DNA of 36,504 bases from a virus (IMGVR_UViG_3300045286_000150:1-36504); one strand, 5' to 3'; counted from the first letter of the stretch, positions 15,983 to 21,879 are shown. A program made the numbers and translations. Notes: generated from the letters alone by a model not told the origin.

Positions 15983-16160
15983 TCAATTTCGCCTGAAGTT
16001 TTGCCAGTGCCAGTTTTTTGGGAAATTGGCGGCGCACCGCTTCACACGCTTCTTTTGCGGAAGATGCGATGACTCGCGGAGAAATCAAAGTGTCACCCAC
16101 GGACACTATCCAAACTTTTCTTTGAGCAGGGTCATATGTGCCAATAATCGTGGTTTTCAT
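15972..16160 (-). CDS. Small hypothetical protein, immunity operon
   Basis: 62 residues. Short beta strands (KTTIIGTYD, KVWIVSV) are followed by a helix rich in Ala and Lys (SSAKEACEAVRRQFPKKLALAKL). The tail LQAKLNDS resembles the end of the 16295-16573 protein (LQSKFNDY). Its start overlaps the stop of a 14-codon leader ORF (ATGA). Confidence 0.5.
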   Translation of the reverse strand: MKTTIIGTYDPAQRKVWIVSVGDTLISPRVIASSAKEACEAVRRQFPKKLALAKLQAKLNDS

Positions 16161-16201
16161 GACTCTTTACACACATTTTCAGATTCAATTACGTACAACA
16201 T
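16157..16201 (-). CDS. 14-codon leader ORF coupled to the 62-residue gene
   Basis: ATG at 16201, SD GGAG five to six bases upstream, product MLYVIESENVCKES, stop overlapping the next start. Too short for normal gene calling, but the SD and the coupling are clear. It could be a translated leader or the stub of a lost paralogue of the 16295-16573 gene, since both share the same upstream leader sequence. Confidence 0.4.
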   Translation of the reverse strand: MLYVIESENVCKES

Positions 16202-16242
16202 GACGTTCTCCTATCATGCCCCAGCAGCCCGAGGCGCGGCGT
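16202..16242 (-). repeat. Leader sequence duplicated at 16574-16613
   Basis: On the minus strand both segments contain CCGCGCC-(C/T)-CGGGC, a run of about 10 bases, then GATAGGAGAAC before an ATG. The similarity is in the 5' leader rather than in the coding sequence, so the leader (a strong ribosome-binding site with a GC-rich upstream element) was duplicated or is kept by selection. Confidence 0.55.
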
Positions 16243-16253
16243 TAAATTAAGGT

Positions 16254-16290
16254 ATTCGTTGGGTTGCGATGGAGCCGCAACCCAACCTAC
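16254..16290. repeat. Palindromic repeat, copy 3
   Basis: ATTCGTTGGGTTGCGAT, then GGAGC, then CGCAACCCAACCTACG. Lies just before the stop of the 92-residue gene, whose last residues overlap copy 4. Confidence 0.8.
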
Positions 16291-16294
16291 GTTG

Positions 16295-16573
16295 CTAGTA
16301 GTCATTGAATTTCGACTGAAGGTATTCGTTGGGTTGCGATGGAGCCGCAATCCAATCAATCCAGCCTTGTCTAAAATAGTCGTTTTTTGGAAAACGGGTT
16401 GCTATTGTCGATATTTCATCGTCTGAATCTTTAATACCGACATGAAGATAAGTGCCTTGAAATAACTGTTTTCTCAAAGCCCTTGCTTTAGCAGCGCGCA
16501 AATCTTTCGCTTTAATTAATTCCCACTTACGGTAGGAGCCGTTGTCTTGAGTTTCGCTGAAGTAATAAAACAT
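16295..16573 (-). CDS. Small hypothetical protein with repeat-encoded C-terminal insert
   Basis: 92 residues with GGAGAAC SD four bases before the ATG. The N-terminal 70 residues look like a compact alpha/beta fold (FYYFSETQDNGSYRKWELIKAKDLRAAKARALRKQL). Residues about 71-85 (WIDWIAAPSQPNE) are encoded by copy 4 of the palindromic repeat, read in frame. The last residues LQSKFNDY echo the end of the 15972-16160 protein, so the repeat probably inserted within an existing gene without breaking its frame. Confidence 0.6.
   Translation of the reverse strand: MFYYFSETQDNGSYRKWELIKAKDLRAAKARALRKQLFQGTYLHVGIKDSDDEISTIATRFPKNDYFRQGWIDWIAAPSQPNEYLQSKFNDY
16324..16358. repeat. Palindromic repeat, copy 4 (inside a coding sequence)
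   Basis: ATTCGTTGGGTTGCGATGG then AGCCGCAATCCAATC. It encodes AAPSQPNE in the 16295-16573 gene. The right arm carries substitutions. Confidence 0.75.
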
Positions 16574-16684
16574 TTTAGTTCTCCTATCTTGCCTCTAGTG
16601 CCCGGGGCGCGGCTGGTAGAAGTTTTTCTACCGTGGAATTCATCATACTCCGATTTTGCTAAATGTCAACACATTTAGCAAAAT
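16574..16684 (-). promoter_or_regulatory. Leftward promoter, palindromic operator and structured leader
   Basis: On the minus strand TTGACA and TATGAT (16642-16647) are 16 bases apart. The -35 lies within a near-perfect palindrome, 16653-16684 (ATTTTGCTAAATGT-CAAC-ACATTTAGCAAAAT), with TGCTA/TAGCA half-sites like those of the other operators but in outward arrangement. The transcript would begin with a hairpin (GGTAGAA-AAAC-TTCTACC, about 16615-16632) and end in the shared SD leader. This starts the small-gene part of the immunity operon independently of the repressor promoter. Confidence 0.6.
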
Positions 16685-16736
16685 ATTTTCAATTATTTTT
16701 TATTTTTTTTGGGTGTCAATTAGCCGATCAGAGCAA

Positions 16737-16763
16737 TTCGTTCGGTTGCGATAGGGCCGCATT
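16737..16763. repeat. Palindromic repeat, partial copy 5
   Basis: AATTCGTTCGGTTGCGAT then AGGGCCGCATT, then CGCGGCT. The right arm is missing but the flanking CGCGGCT is shared with copies 6 and 7. Marks the 3' side of the nearest DUF1640 gene. Confidence 0.6.
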
Positions 16764-16770
16764 CGCGGCT

Positions 16771-17040
16771 TTAAAGCAATTTGACCAGGGTGGCCACCGC
16801 GCCGACGGCCACCACCATTAATGCCCCAAGTTTGATGACCATGCGCTGTTCCAATAGGGCCAGCTTGTGTTCGAAGCGCCCCTCCATATGCTGAAGATCG
16901 GTTTTTGTGGCCAATTCTTTCAAATTGACTTCGAAAGCTTCCGCCAAGGCTTCCGGCTCGGCCTCCGCTTGTTTGCCGGGAACGCCGGCAGCCTTGAGCC
17001 GATTGGAAAATTTCAACGTATCGAATGAAATGGTTGCCAT
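16771..17040 (-). CDS. DUF1640 coiled-coil protein, paralogue 3 (shortest)
   Basis: 89 residues from MATISFDTLKF at 17040. Longer upstream frames read through the palindromic repeat. It has a DTLKFSNRLKAAGVP-x-KQAEAE start, an internal coiled coil, and a conserved C-terminal hydrophobic tail (MVIKLGALMVVAVGAVATLVKLL, given in short form) predicted to be a membrane segment. Compared with paralogues 1 and 2 its central coil is shorter. Membrane-anchored coiled-coil proteins of this family have no settled function in phages. Tandem array discussed at 17501 and 17949. Confidence 0.8.
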   Translation of the reverse strand: MATISFDTLKFSNRLKAAGVPGKQAEAEPEALAEAFEVNLKELATKTDLQHMEGRFEHKLALLEQRMVIKLGALMVVAVGAVATLVKLL

Positions 17041-17043
17041 GAA

Positions 17044-17073
17044 GATGTTTCGTATTGGCCTCGTTTTCCGTGC
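17044..17073 (-). repeat. Leader repeat upstream of each DUF1640 gene
   Basis: The word ATGTTTCGTATTGGCCTCG then TTTTCCGTGCT (plus strand) occurs just upstream of all three DUF1640 genes, at 17044-17073, 17841-17871 and 18277-18306, with one to three differences. It is part of the duplicated unit, and being kept in each copy it may hold a promoter or translation signal. Confidence 0.7.
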
Positions 17074-17083
17074 TAACGGAATG

Positions 17084-17120
17084 CAATTCGTTGGGTTGCG
17101 ATAGAGCCACAATCCAACCT
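17084..17120. repeat. Palindromic repeat, copy 6
   Basis: AATTCGTTGGGTTGCGATA then GAGCCACAATCCAACC, followed by TTCGCGGCT. Sits between the DUF1640 paralogue 3 leader and the HNH gene. Confidence 0.8.
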
Positions 17121-17133
17121 TCGCGGCTAATTT

Positions 17134-17418
17134 CTATCTCCCACGGCAATTCTTGCGTTCCCACTTGTCTTTGGCTTTACCTTCCTCTACCGATTGCCAT
17201 TGCATATTGGTGGGAGCATCCGATCCGCCGCAATCCAGTGGTTTGACATGGTCGATCACTTGGCCAGGGCAAGGCCCGCGATTATTTCCGTTCGTTGGAC
17301 AAGGATTTTCTCGTTTGAATTCATCTTTCGCCGCGGCGCTACGTTCACGTGAATCAGCCTGATCGATTTGAAAACCAGCTAGCAAAACCAGCATGGCCAT
17401 AAATGTTTTTTCTCTCAT
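17134..17418 (-). CDS. HNH nuclease-like protein with signal peptide
   Basis: 94 residues. SD GGGGAG four bases before the ATG. An N-terminal hydrophobic stretch (MAMLVLLAGF) resembles a signal peptide, and GQVIDHVKPLDCGG-x-D with NMQWQ and a KDKWE tail match the HNH core, with DH, N and the last acidic residues as catalytic/metal ligands. It is likely a secreted or periplasmic HNH protein. Its placement between two DUF1640 paralogues suggests capture during rearrangement; the family is also found in chromosomes. Confidence 0.7.
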   Translation of the reverse strand: MREKTFMAMLVLLAGFQIDQADSRERSAAAKDEFKRENPCPTNGNNRGPCPGQVIDHVKPLDCGGSDAPTNMQWQSVEEGKAKDKWERKNCRGR

Positions 17419-17500
17419 AGTGCTCCCCGTTTATTGTTGATTCGTTAATTTTGGCCTTTCCGCGGCGCGGTGAGGCTTGTTAATTGGTAGGCAGTCACGT

Positions 17501-17824
17501 TCATAGCAATTTGACCAGGGTGGCCACCGCGCCGACAGCTACGACCATCAATGCTCCCAGTTTGATGACCATACGCTGCTCTAATTGAATCATCTTTCCC
17601 TCCATGCGCTCTTCCATCCTAGCCATGTCCTTTCGCAAATCAGAAATTTCTGCCTTTAACTCGGTCTTCATGGCCGCCATGTCGAACTTCGTTGCCAGGT
17701 CCTTGATGTTGCCATCGAGTACGTCGGCCAGTACTTCAGCTTCCGCCTTGGCCTGGGCCTCGGACACACCGGCCGCTTTCAGCTTCTCGACGAATTTCAG
17801 GGTATCGAAATACATCATGCTCAT
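17501..17824 (-). CDS. DUF1640 coiled-coil protein, paralogue 2
   Basis: 107 residues. The N terminus (DTLKFVEKLKAAGVSEAQAKAEAE) and the C-terminal tail (KLGALMVVAVGAVATLVKLL) are almost identical to the other two copies, while the middle (KAEISDLRKDMARMEERMEGK) differs. The C-terminal segment is a predicted membrane anchor. The coding and flanking DNA around 17486-17900 is a clear duplicate of 17927-18320, so this array arose by tandem duplication. Confidence 0.85.
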   Translation of the reverse strand: MSMMYFDTLKFVEKLKAAGVSEAQAKAEAEVLADVLDGNIKDLATKFDMAAMKTELKAEISDLRKDMARMEERMEGKMIQLEQRMVIKLGALMVVAVGAVATLVKLL

Positions 17825-17881
17825 GATATGCCTGCTTGTGTATGTTTCGTATTGGCCTCGTTTTACGTGCTACTGGACTGC

Positions 17882-17920
17882 AATTCGTTGGGTTGCGATA
17901 GAGCCGCAACCCAACCTACG
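17882..17920. repeat. Palindromic repeat, copy 7
   Basis: AATTCGTTGGGTTGCGATA then GAGCCGCAACCCAACCTA, then CGCGGCT. It lies between two DUF1640 units, at the duplication boundary. Confidence 0.85.
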
Positions 17921-17948
17921 CGGCTTGTTAGTTGGTAGGCAGTCACGT

Positions 17949-18272
17949 TCATAGCAATTTGACCAGGGTGGCCACCGCGCCGACGGCCACCATCATCAAA
18001 CCGCCCAGCTTGATTGTCATCCGACGTTCTAAGTCGCGTAATTCCAGACGAATCAATTCAAGATCGTGCTTAAGGCGAGATTCCGCTTCACCAATATCGC
18101 GTTTTAACGAGGTTTCCACGTCCTTTAAATCGCGCCTGGAGGCCAATTCGTTCAGATTGATCTCCATGACTTCAGCCAAGGCTTCGGCTTCCGCTTCGGC
18201 TTGTTTTTCGGGGACGCCGGCATCCTTCAAGCGCTTGGAATATTTCAGTGTATCGAAGGTAATAGTTGCCAT
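17949..18272 (-). CDS. DUF1640 coiled-coil protein, paralogue 1
   Basis: 107 residues, starting at the ATG at 18272 just downstream of the repressor gene. DTLKYSKRLKDAGVPEKQAEAEAE opens the typical DUF1640 pattern, a long polar coiled coil (LKDVETSLKRDIGEAESRLKHDLELIRLE, shortened here) follows, and a hydrophobic C-terminal anchor ends it. The three copies keep both ends and vary in the middle. In a lysogen this operon is likely expressed with the repressor. Confidence 0.85.
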   Translation of the reverse strand: MATITFDTLKYSKRLKDAGVPEKQAEAEAEALAEVMEINLNELASRRDLKDVETSLKRDIGEAESRLKHDLELIRLELRDLERRMTIKLGGLMMVAVGAVATLVKLL

Positions 18273-18319
18273 GGTGATGTTTCGTATTGGCTTCGTTTTT
18301 CCGTGCTGCCGAACGGTGA

Positions 18320-18724
18320 TTACCCGCCCCGCTTCCCCTGCCGCTGCCGATGAGACAATTGCTCTAGAACTTCCCGGTTTTTCTGTTCCTGTTTCTGAAT
18401 ATGTCGCATCACCTCGTCTTGCTGCGCTTCGGTAAGTCCTTGAAATAGCCCCACCATGGCCCTCTCGCGAGGCGTCAATAGCACTTCTGGCGAAGAAATA
18501 GGTTTATGTTCTTTCCCAGGTTCCCGGTCCAGCCAATCAGGTTCTAAGCCAATCTTTAATTCCAAATTCCTTGCTGCTTTTTCGCCAATAGAGCGATGTC
18601 CGTTTAACAATTGAGAAATGTAAGTTGGGTCGAGCAGATATTTTCTAGCAAAGTCTGCTATGGATTCTGTTTGTTCAACTAAAAATCTGAGATTGCGTAG
18701 TCTGATTGGTCGTTTGTCTGGCAT
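18320..18724 (-). CDS. Phage repressor-like HTH protein (CI-like, no peptidase domain)
   Basis: 134 residues from MPDKRPIRL at 18724; the frame extends upstream through the control region but that part is non-coding. A lambda-like helix-turn-helix spans about residues 9-60 (RNLRFLVEQTESIADFARKYLLDPTYISQLLNGHR). The rest is a short helical tail (LTEAQQDEVMRHIQ). There is no LexA-type peptidase domain, so induction by RecA-mediated self-cleavage is not expected. Expressed leftward and divergent from the Cro-like gene, it is the probable lysogeny repressor. Confidence 0.8.
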   Translation of the reverse strand: MPDKRPIRLRNLRFLVEQTESIADFARKYLLDPTYISQLLNGHRSIGEKAARNLELKIGLEPDWLDREPGKEHKPISSPEVLLTPRERAMVGLFQGLTEAQQDEVMRHIQKQEQKNREVLEQLSHRQRQGKRGG

Positions 18725-18809
18725 GGACTGATTGTCGCCAGAATCATAGCAAATGATAAACTCACTAATGCTATTGACTAATCCGATAGCGAATGCTAAG
18801 TTATCACTC
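18725..18809. promoter_or_regulatory. Lysis/lysogeny switch region
   Basis: Between repressor and Cro-like starts are operator-like sites TAGC-AAA-TGATA (18747-18758) and TAGCGAATGCTA (18787-18798), with a TGCTA half-site near 18769. Rightward, TTGACT and TAAGTT (18797-18802) are 17 bases apart and the transcript would begin almost at the ATG, so the Cro-like mRNA may be leaderless; no SD precedes it. Leftward, TGC-TATGAT forms an extended -10 for the repressor. Operators match those at 14582-14619. Confidence 0.7.
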
Positions 18810-19067
18810 ATGAAACTTCATGCTTATTGGAAAGTGCTCACTCCTGAGCAAAAGAAGAAGCTTGCTAAATCCACAGGGACTTCTTTTGCCTACTTGTCAC
18901 AAATTGCCAATGGCCATCGTGGTGCCGGCGAAACTATCGCCCTGGCCATCGAGCGCGCTACCTGCGGACAAGTGACGGTGGCCGAGCTGCGCCCGCAGTT
19001 CGCGGACGATCTGCGCCGCTCGGGCTATGTCCGCCAGCCACTACCAATGGAGCAGCCCAGCCCATGA
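18810..19067 (+). CDS. YdaS/Cro-like HTH protein
   Basis: 85 residues from the ATG at 18810. The TPEQKKKLAKSTGTSFAYLSQIANGHR pattern (shortened by the usual helix-turn-helix spacing) followed by AGETIALAIERAT-x-G and TVAEL-RPQFADDL matches the YdaS family, which acts as the Cro-type regulator in many proteobacterial prophages. Divergent from the repressor; first gene of the rightward early operon. Confidence 0.85.
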   Translation: MKLHAYWKVLTPEQKKKLAKSTGTSFAYLSQIANGHRGAGETIALAIERATCGQVTVAELRPQFADDLRRSGYVRQPLPMEQPSP

Positions 19068-19230
19068 GAGCCATGGCCGCCCCTAGCGGACTCAAGGAGG
19101 TTGCGCCGGGCCTATCTCCCCCGGCATCCGTTTCGTCGGCGGCCTCCCTTTTCCTTACCCCTCGGCCGCCCGATTTGCGGCCAGGGTTTTTCCTTAACCT
19201 TTCGCATTCCATCTCCACAGGAGAATGTTC

Positions 19231-19425
19231 ATGGCTAGACCGCGTAAACCCTCGGCCGAGCTGCATTGCATGCCGCTGAAGTTATGGCTGACCGAGGATC
19301 AGGAGGCGGCGCTGTTGCGGTTGTCGGAACGCCGCGACGTGCCGAAGTCGATCATCGCGCGGGAGGCGCTGCTGATGGGCCTGGCGGCCTATCTGGATAG
19401 TGTGCGCGGACAGCGGGCTGCATAG
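19231..19425 (+). CDS. Small RHH-like DNA-binding protein
   Basis: 64 residues from the ATG at 19231, seven bases after AGGAG; an ATG at 19225 is too close to the SD. A basic N terminus (MARPRKPS) is followed by one strand and two helices (LKLWLTEDQEAALLRLSERRDVPKS, then IIAREALLMGL), consistent with a ribbon-helix-helix dimer. Probably an early regulator. About 160 bases upstream (19068-19230) hold no clear gene. Confidence 0.6.
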   Translation: MARPRKPSAELHCMPLKLWLTEDQEAALLRLSERRDVPKSIIAREALLMGLAAYLDSVRGQRAA

Positions 19426-19437
19426 AAGGCGCTGGAA

Positions 19438-19650
19438 ATGCCTCAGGTTCACATTTCGTTGTCGGAGGAGGTGATGGAGATTCTAGGGGCGGAAAAGCCC
19501 GCTGGCATGTCCAGGACCGCTTTCGCGGAGCATGTGTTTGCGATCGGCTTGCGGCAATTGCGGGCCGAGGCGGAGCGCCGCCCAAAACCGGTGCTGGCGG
19601 TGGTGGATAAAGATGAGTTGCTTCCGACCGTGGACGACCAGAGCCCATAG
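19438..19650 (+). CDS. Second small RHH-like protein
   Basis: 70 residues, ending at a TAG. The PQVHISLSEEVMEILG then RTAFAEHVFAIGLRQL arrangement fits a strand followed by two helices. Downstream of the TAG the same frame stays open for about 28 codons, to a TGA near 19735, with plausible protein sequence, so a longer ancestral gene or stop-codon readthrough cannot be excluded. The gap 19651-19802 has no other clear gene. Confidence 0.55.
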   Translation: MPQVHISLSEEVMEILGAEKPAGMSRTAFAEHVFAIGLRQLRAEAERRPKPVLAVVDKDELLPTVDDQSP

Positions 19651-19802
19651 CTCCTCAGGATACGCTGCGCGTCCTTCACGGCGGCAAACGGTAAGCACAG
19701 CGTGATCTACAGATCTGAGGGCGAAGTTGCCAGATGACACTGGTTGGTTCGAGGACTGGGATATTGAGTTTTAACGATTCATTTAATTAGAAGAATACGA
19801 TC

Positions 19803-20105
19803 ATGAATGAAAATGAATTAGTAGAGTTTCTAAATGGCTTCAAAAAACGCCAATACATGAAAAAACCGCATTTAATGAGACTGAAGATCGAGTTGAATGA
19901 TGAAGAAAAGCATGCACTCCTGTGGGGAGCGGAACAATTAGATATATCACAATCATGCTTCGCTCGCACGGCCATGATTTTTGGTTTAGGGTTTATTTCT
20001 ATGTTTATTGATGACGAGGAGAAGCTGAAAAAGATTTTTCCTGATGAATCGATCTCATCACCAACGCCATTGCCATCCCTACATGTACCGGTCATCTATC
20101 AATAG
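19803..20105 (+). CDS. Third small RHH-like protein, AT-rich
   Basis: 100 residues. The LMRLKIELNDEEKHALLWGAEQLDISQSCFARTAMIFGL region resembles a strand and two helices of a ribbon-helix-helix fold. The C terminus is acidic and proline-rich. Its base composition is lower in GC than its neighbours, suggesting separate origin. Three such proteins in a row point to a regulator cassette. Confidence 0.5.
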   Translation: MNENELVEFLNGFKKRQYMKKPHLMRLKIELNDEEKHALLWGAEQLDISQSCFARTAMIFGLGFISMFIDDEEKLKKIFPDESISSPTPLPSLHVPVIYQ

Positions 20106-20143
20106 AAACTTAATTAGTAGCGTAGGTTTTCTCTGGATTGGCC

Positions 20144-20941
20144 ATGGACAGCGCGACTGCTCTTTCCGGCAATCGCTGTGGGCATGATCCCAAGAATCCG
20201 CGTTTCCCCGATCCAAAGAACAACCCTCGCACCGCCCGGCATGGTCTCAGTCCGAAAATTATTGAGGCTGTAATCAAAAAGTCCCGCAATTATTACAATA
20301 ATCCCGAACTTCTACCCTCACTCAACGCAGCCAATGGCAGCGATCGCCAGATGCGCTCTGAGCGGCGCGAGGGATGTAACGATATTTTGGAGCCTATTTT
20401 GCGTTACATGGATATTCGCACGCTCCGCGTCGGCATCCCACAGATCGATGGGACCATGGTGGGCCTGCCGATGGAAAGCAAAACCCTGGAGGATGGAACC
20501 CGCATTGTCGGTCTGGTGGAAATGGCCGGGCTGGGTCTCCGCCGCGCCGAGCGGGCCGCCCACGATCTCAAGACGGCGGGCATCTTGGGCGTGAACTCGA
20601 TCTGCAATAAGATCGAGGAGGGCGTCTATCAAGGCATCTCCGCGATACGCACCATTTCAGCCCAGTTTTTCACAGCCCTCGGCATGGAACTCTATCTGAA
20701 GCATGAACAGAGGAAAGCGAAAGAGCGCTGGGAAAAAAAGACCAATAAGGCCGAGAGGAAGAATCTCGCCAATGTGAAGATGGCGATGAACAATCTGAAA
20801 GGCAAGCCACAGACACCCACTGCAAAGGAGGCGGACGAGGCCGTCGCCGCGACCGGTGGACCTAAGCCGGCCATGGAACTGGCATTCAAAGCCATGCGCA
20901 AAACCCTCGGCATGCCGCCGAATCCGAACGATACCAGCTAG
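20144..20941 (+). CDS. Putative plasmid-type replication initiator
   Basis: 265 residues from the ATG at 20144; an in-frame TTG at 20138 is also possible. The LSPKIIEAVIKKSRNYYNNPELLPSLN segment, then RSERREGC, RVGIPQ and GLGLRRAERAAHDLKTAGIL, has the winged-helix look of replication proteins of plasmids and some integrative elements. The C terminus is a charged helix. It lies just upstream of a repeat-containing, gene-free stretch with DnaA-like boxes. The identity is a pattern match by eye; the fact that the phage has no other replication gene supports it. Confidence 0.55.
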   Translation: MDSATALSGNRCGHDPKNPRFPDPKNNPRTARHGLSPKIIEAVIKKSRNYYNNPELLPSLNAANGSDRQMRSERREGCNDILEPILRYMDIRTLRVGIPQIDGTMVGLPMESKTLEDGTRIVGLVEMAGLGLRRAERAAHDLKTAGILGVNSICNKIEEGVYQGISAIRTISAQFFTALGMELYLKHEQRKAKERWEKKTNKAERKNLANVKMAMNNLKGKPQTPTAKEADEAVAATGGPKPAMELAFKAMRKTLGMPPNPNDTS

Positions 20942-21574
20942 CCAGCACTTCTTTCCGCTCCCTTTTTCCCATCATTCCGCTTCCTTGCTCGCCGGCATTC
21001 AGCCGGTGACGATCCCCTATTCCACATTGCCAGCAATCCGCCGTTAAACGCGCCGGATAAGCCCCGGCTTGCCTTTTGAAAACCATCCCGCCGGGCTAAT
21101 TACGCCGTCAGGCCGGCCACTTTTGGCCGGGCGCGAGGCATGTCCTCGAATAAGTGTCGGTCAGTTTTCGGGCCGGTGCAGAATAGTGATTTTAAGTGTC
21201 GGCCTATTGACGGTTAAGTGGCGGGACTAATTCAGATCTTTTTTCAGATCTAAAGAAGAAAAGGAGTCGCTTCGCGACGGCCATTGATAGCGGAGGGCAA
21301 CCGACGAGGCCATACAGGGTTGCAGCCTGATGGCTGTCTTTATGGCTAGAAGAAGAGCGGGTCTCTAGGCGGGGTACCGTGGGAGTGGTGGAGCTCCGGG
21401 TGGTGGAGGAGCTCCGGCAGAAACAACAGGGTCGTAGGGAAAGGATCGAATCTATCCACAAAATCTGTGGATGAAATGGTGAAAAATCAAACCAAGCCAA
21501 AGCCAATCAATGGATTACTGGCATGAGAAAAAATTGAACAACCTCATAGGGTATGCACAGCGAACCCACTTTAA
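20942..21574 (+). other. Gene-free, repeat-rich region (candidate replication origin)
   Basis: No convincing gene over 630 bases. It holds three imperfect repeats TTAAGTGTCGG (21150-21160, 21192-21202, 21214-21224), a TTCAGATCT direct repeat (21231 and again at about 21243), a GTCGC-TTC-GCGAC hairpin near 21263, a repeated GGTGGAGCTCCGG/GGTGGAGGAGCTCCGG, and two DnaA-box-like words. Downstream of a Rep-like gene this is what an iteron-type origin would look like. Function inferred. Confidence 0.5.
21452..21474. promoter_or_regulatory. Opposed DnaA-box-like words
   Basis: CTATCCACA (21452-21460) and TGTGGATGA (21466-21474) form an inverted repeat, each one to two mismatches from the TTATCCACA consensus. 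This is typical of replication origins, but two boxes could also occur by chance. Confidence 0.5.
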
Positions 21575-21859
21575 CAGGATGGAAGCAAAACTCGCCGTCC
21601 AGCACTGCCAGACGCCAAACCCCCATGCCAGGCACAATCAGCCCTGCCGTTCCGTCACCTGATCAAAACCGGCAACGACCTGAGTTTTACTTGGCGGTAT
21701 ACCCAAAAGAGGCTGCTCGACTGGGTGGTGGAAAATCGCGAGGGCGACTGGCATATGTATTATGGCATCGGCCAGGCCTGGTTTCAGGAAATCATCGAAC
21801 TGGCTCGCCACAATGAAAAAGCCGCCCGCGCCACCGGATGGCGATGCATGCGCTTATAG
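21575..21859 (+). pseudogene. Open frame without a start, likely frameshifted gene
   Basis: The frame starting after TAA at 21572-21574 runs 94 codons to TAG at 21857-21859, with a protein-like C-terminal 65 residues (LIKTGNDLSFTWRYTQKRLLDW, shortened, then GDWHMYYGIGQAWFQEIIELARHNEKAARATG). There is no ATG until late in it. An ATG at 21579 in another frame reads MEAKLAVQ before stopping, so a single-base frameshift would restore a gene of about 90 residues. Family not recognised. Confidence 0.45.
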
Positions 21860-21879
21860 ACCCGAATATTTCTAGGCCG

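Noticed and set aside
16700-17164. 154-residue minus-strand ORF
   Set aside because: It overlaps the DUF1640 gene in another frame and reads through the palindromic repeat; composition suggests a shadow frame.
19064-19279. 71-codon ORF starting in the Cro-like stop
   Set aside because: It has proline/serine-rich composition and overlaps a better gene at 19231 by 49 bases. An AAGGAGG at 19095 has no properly spaced start. Not called.
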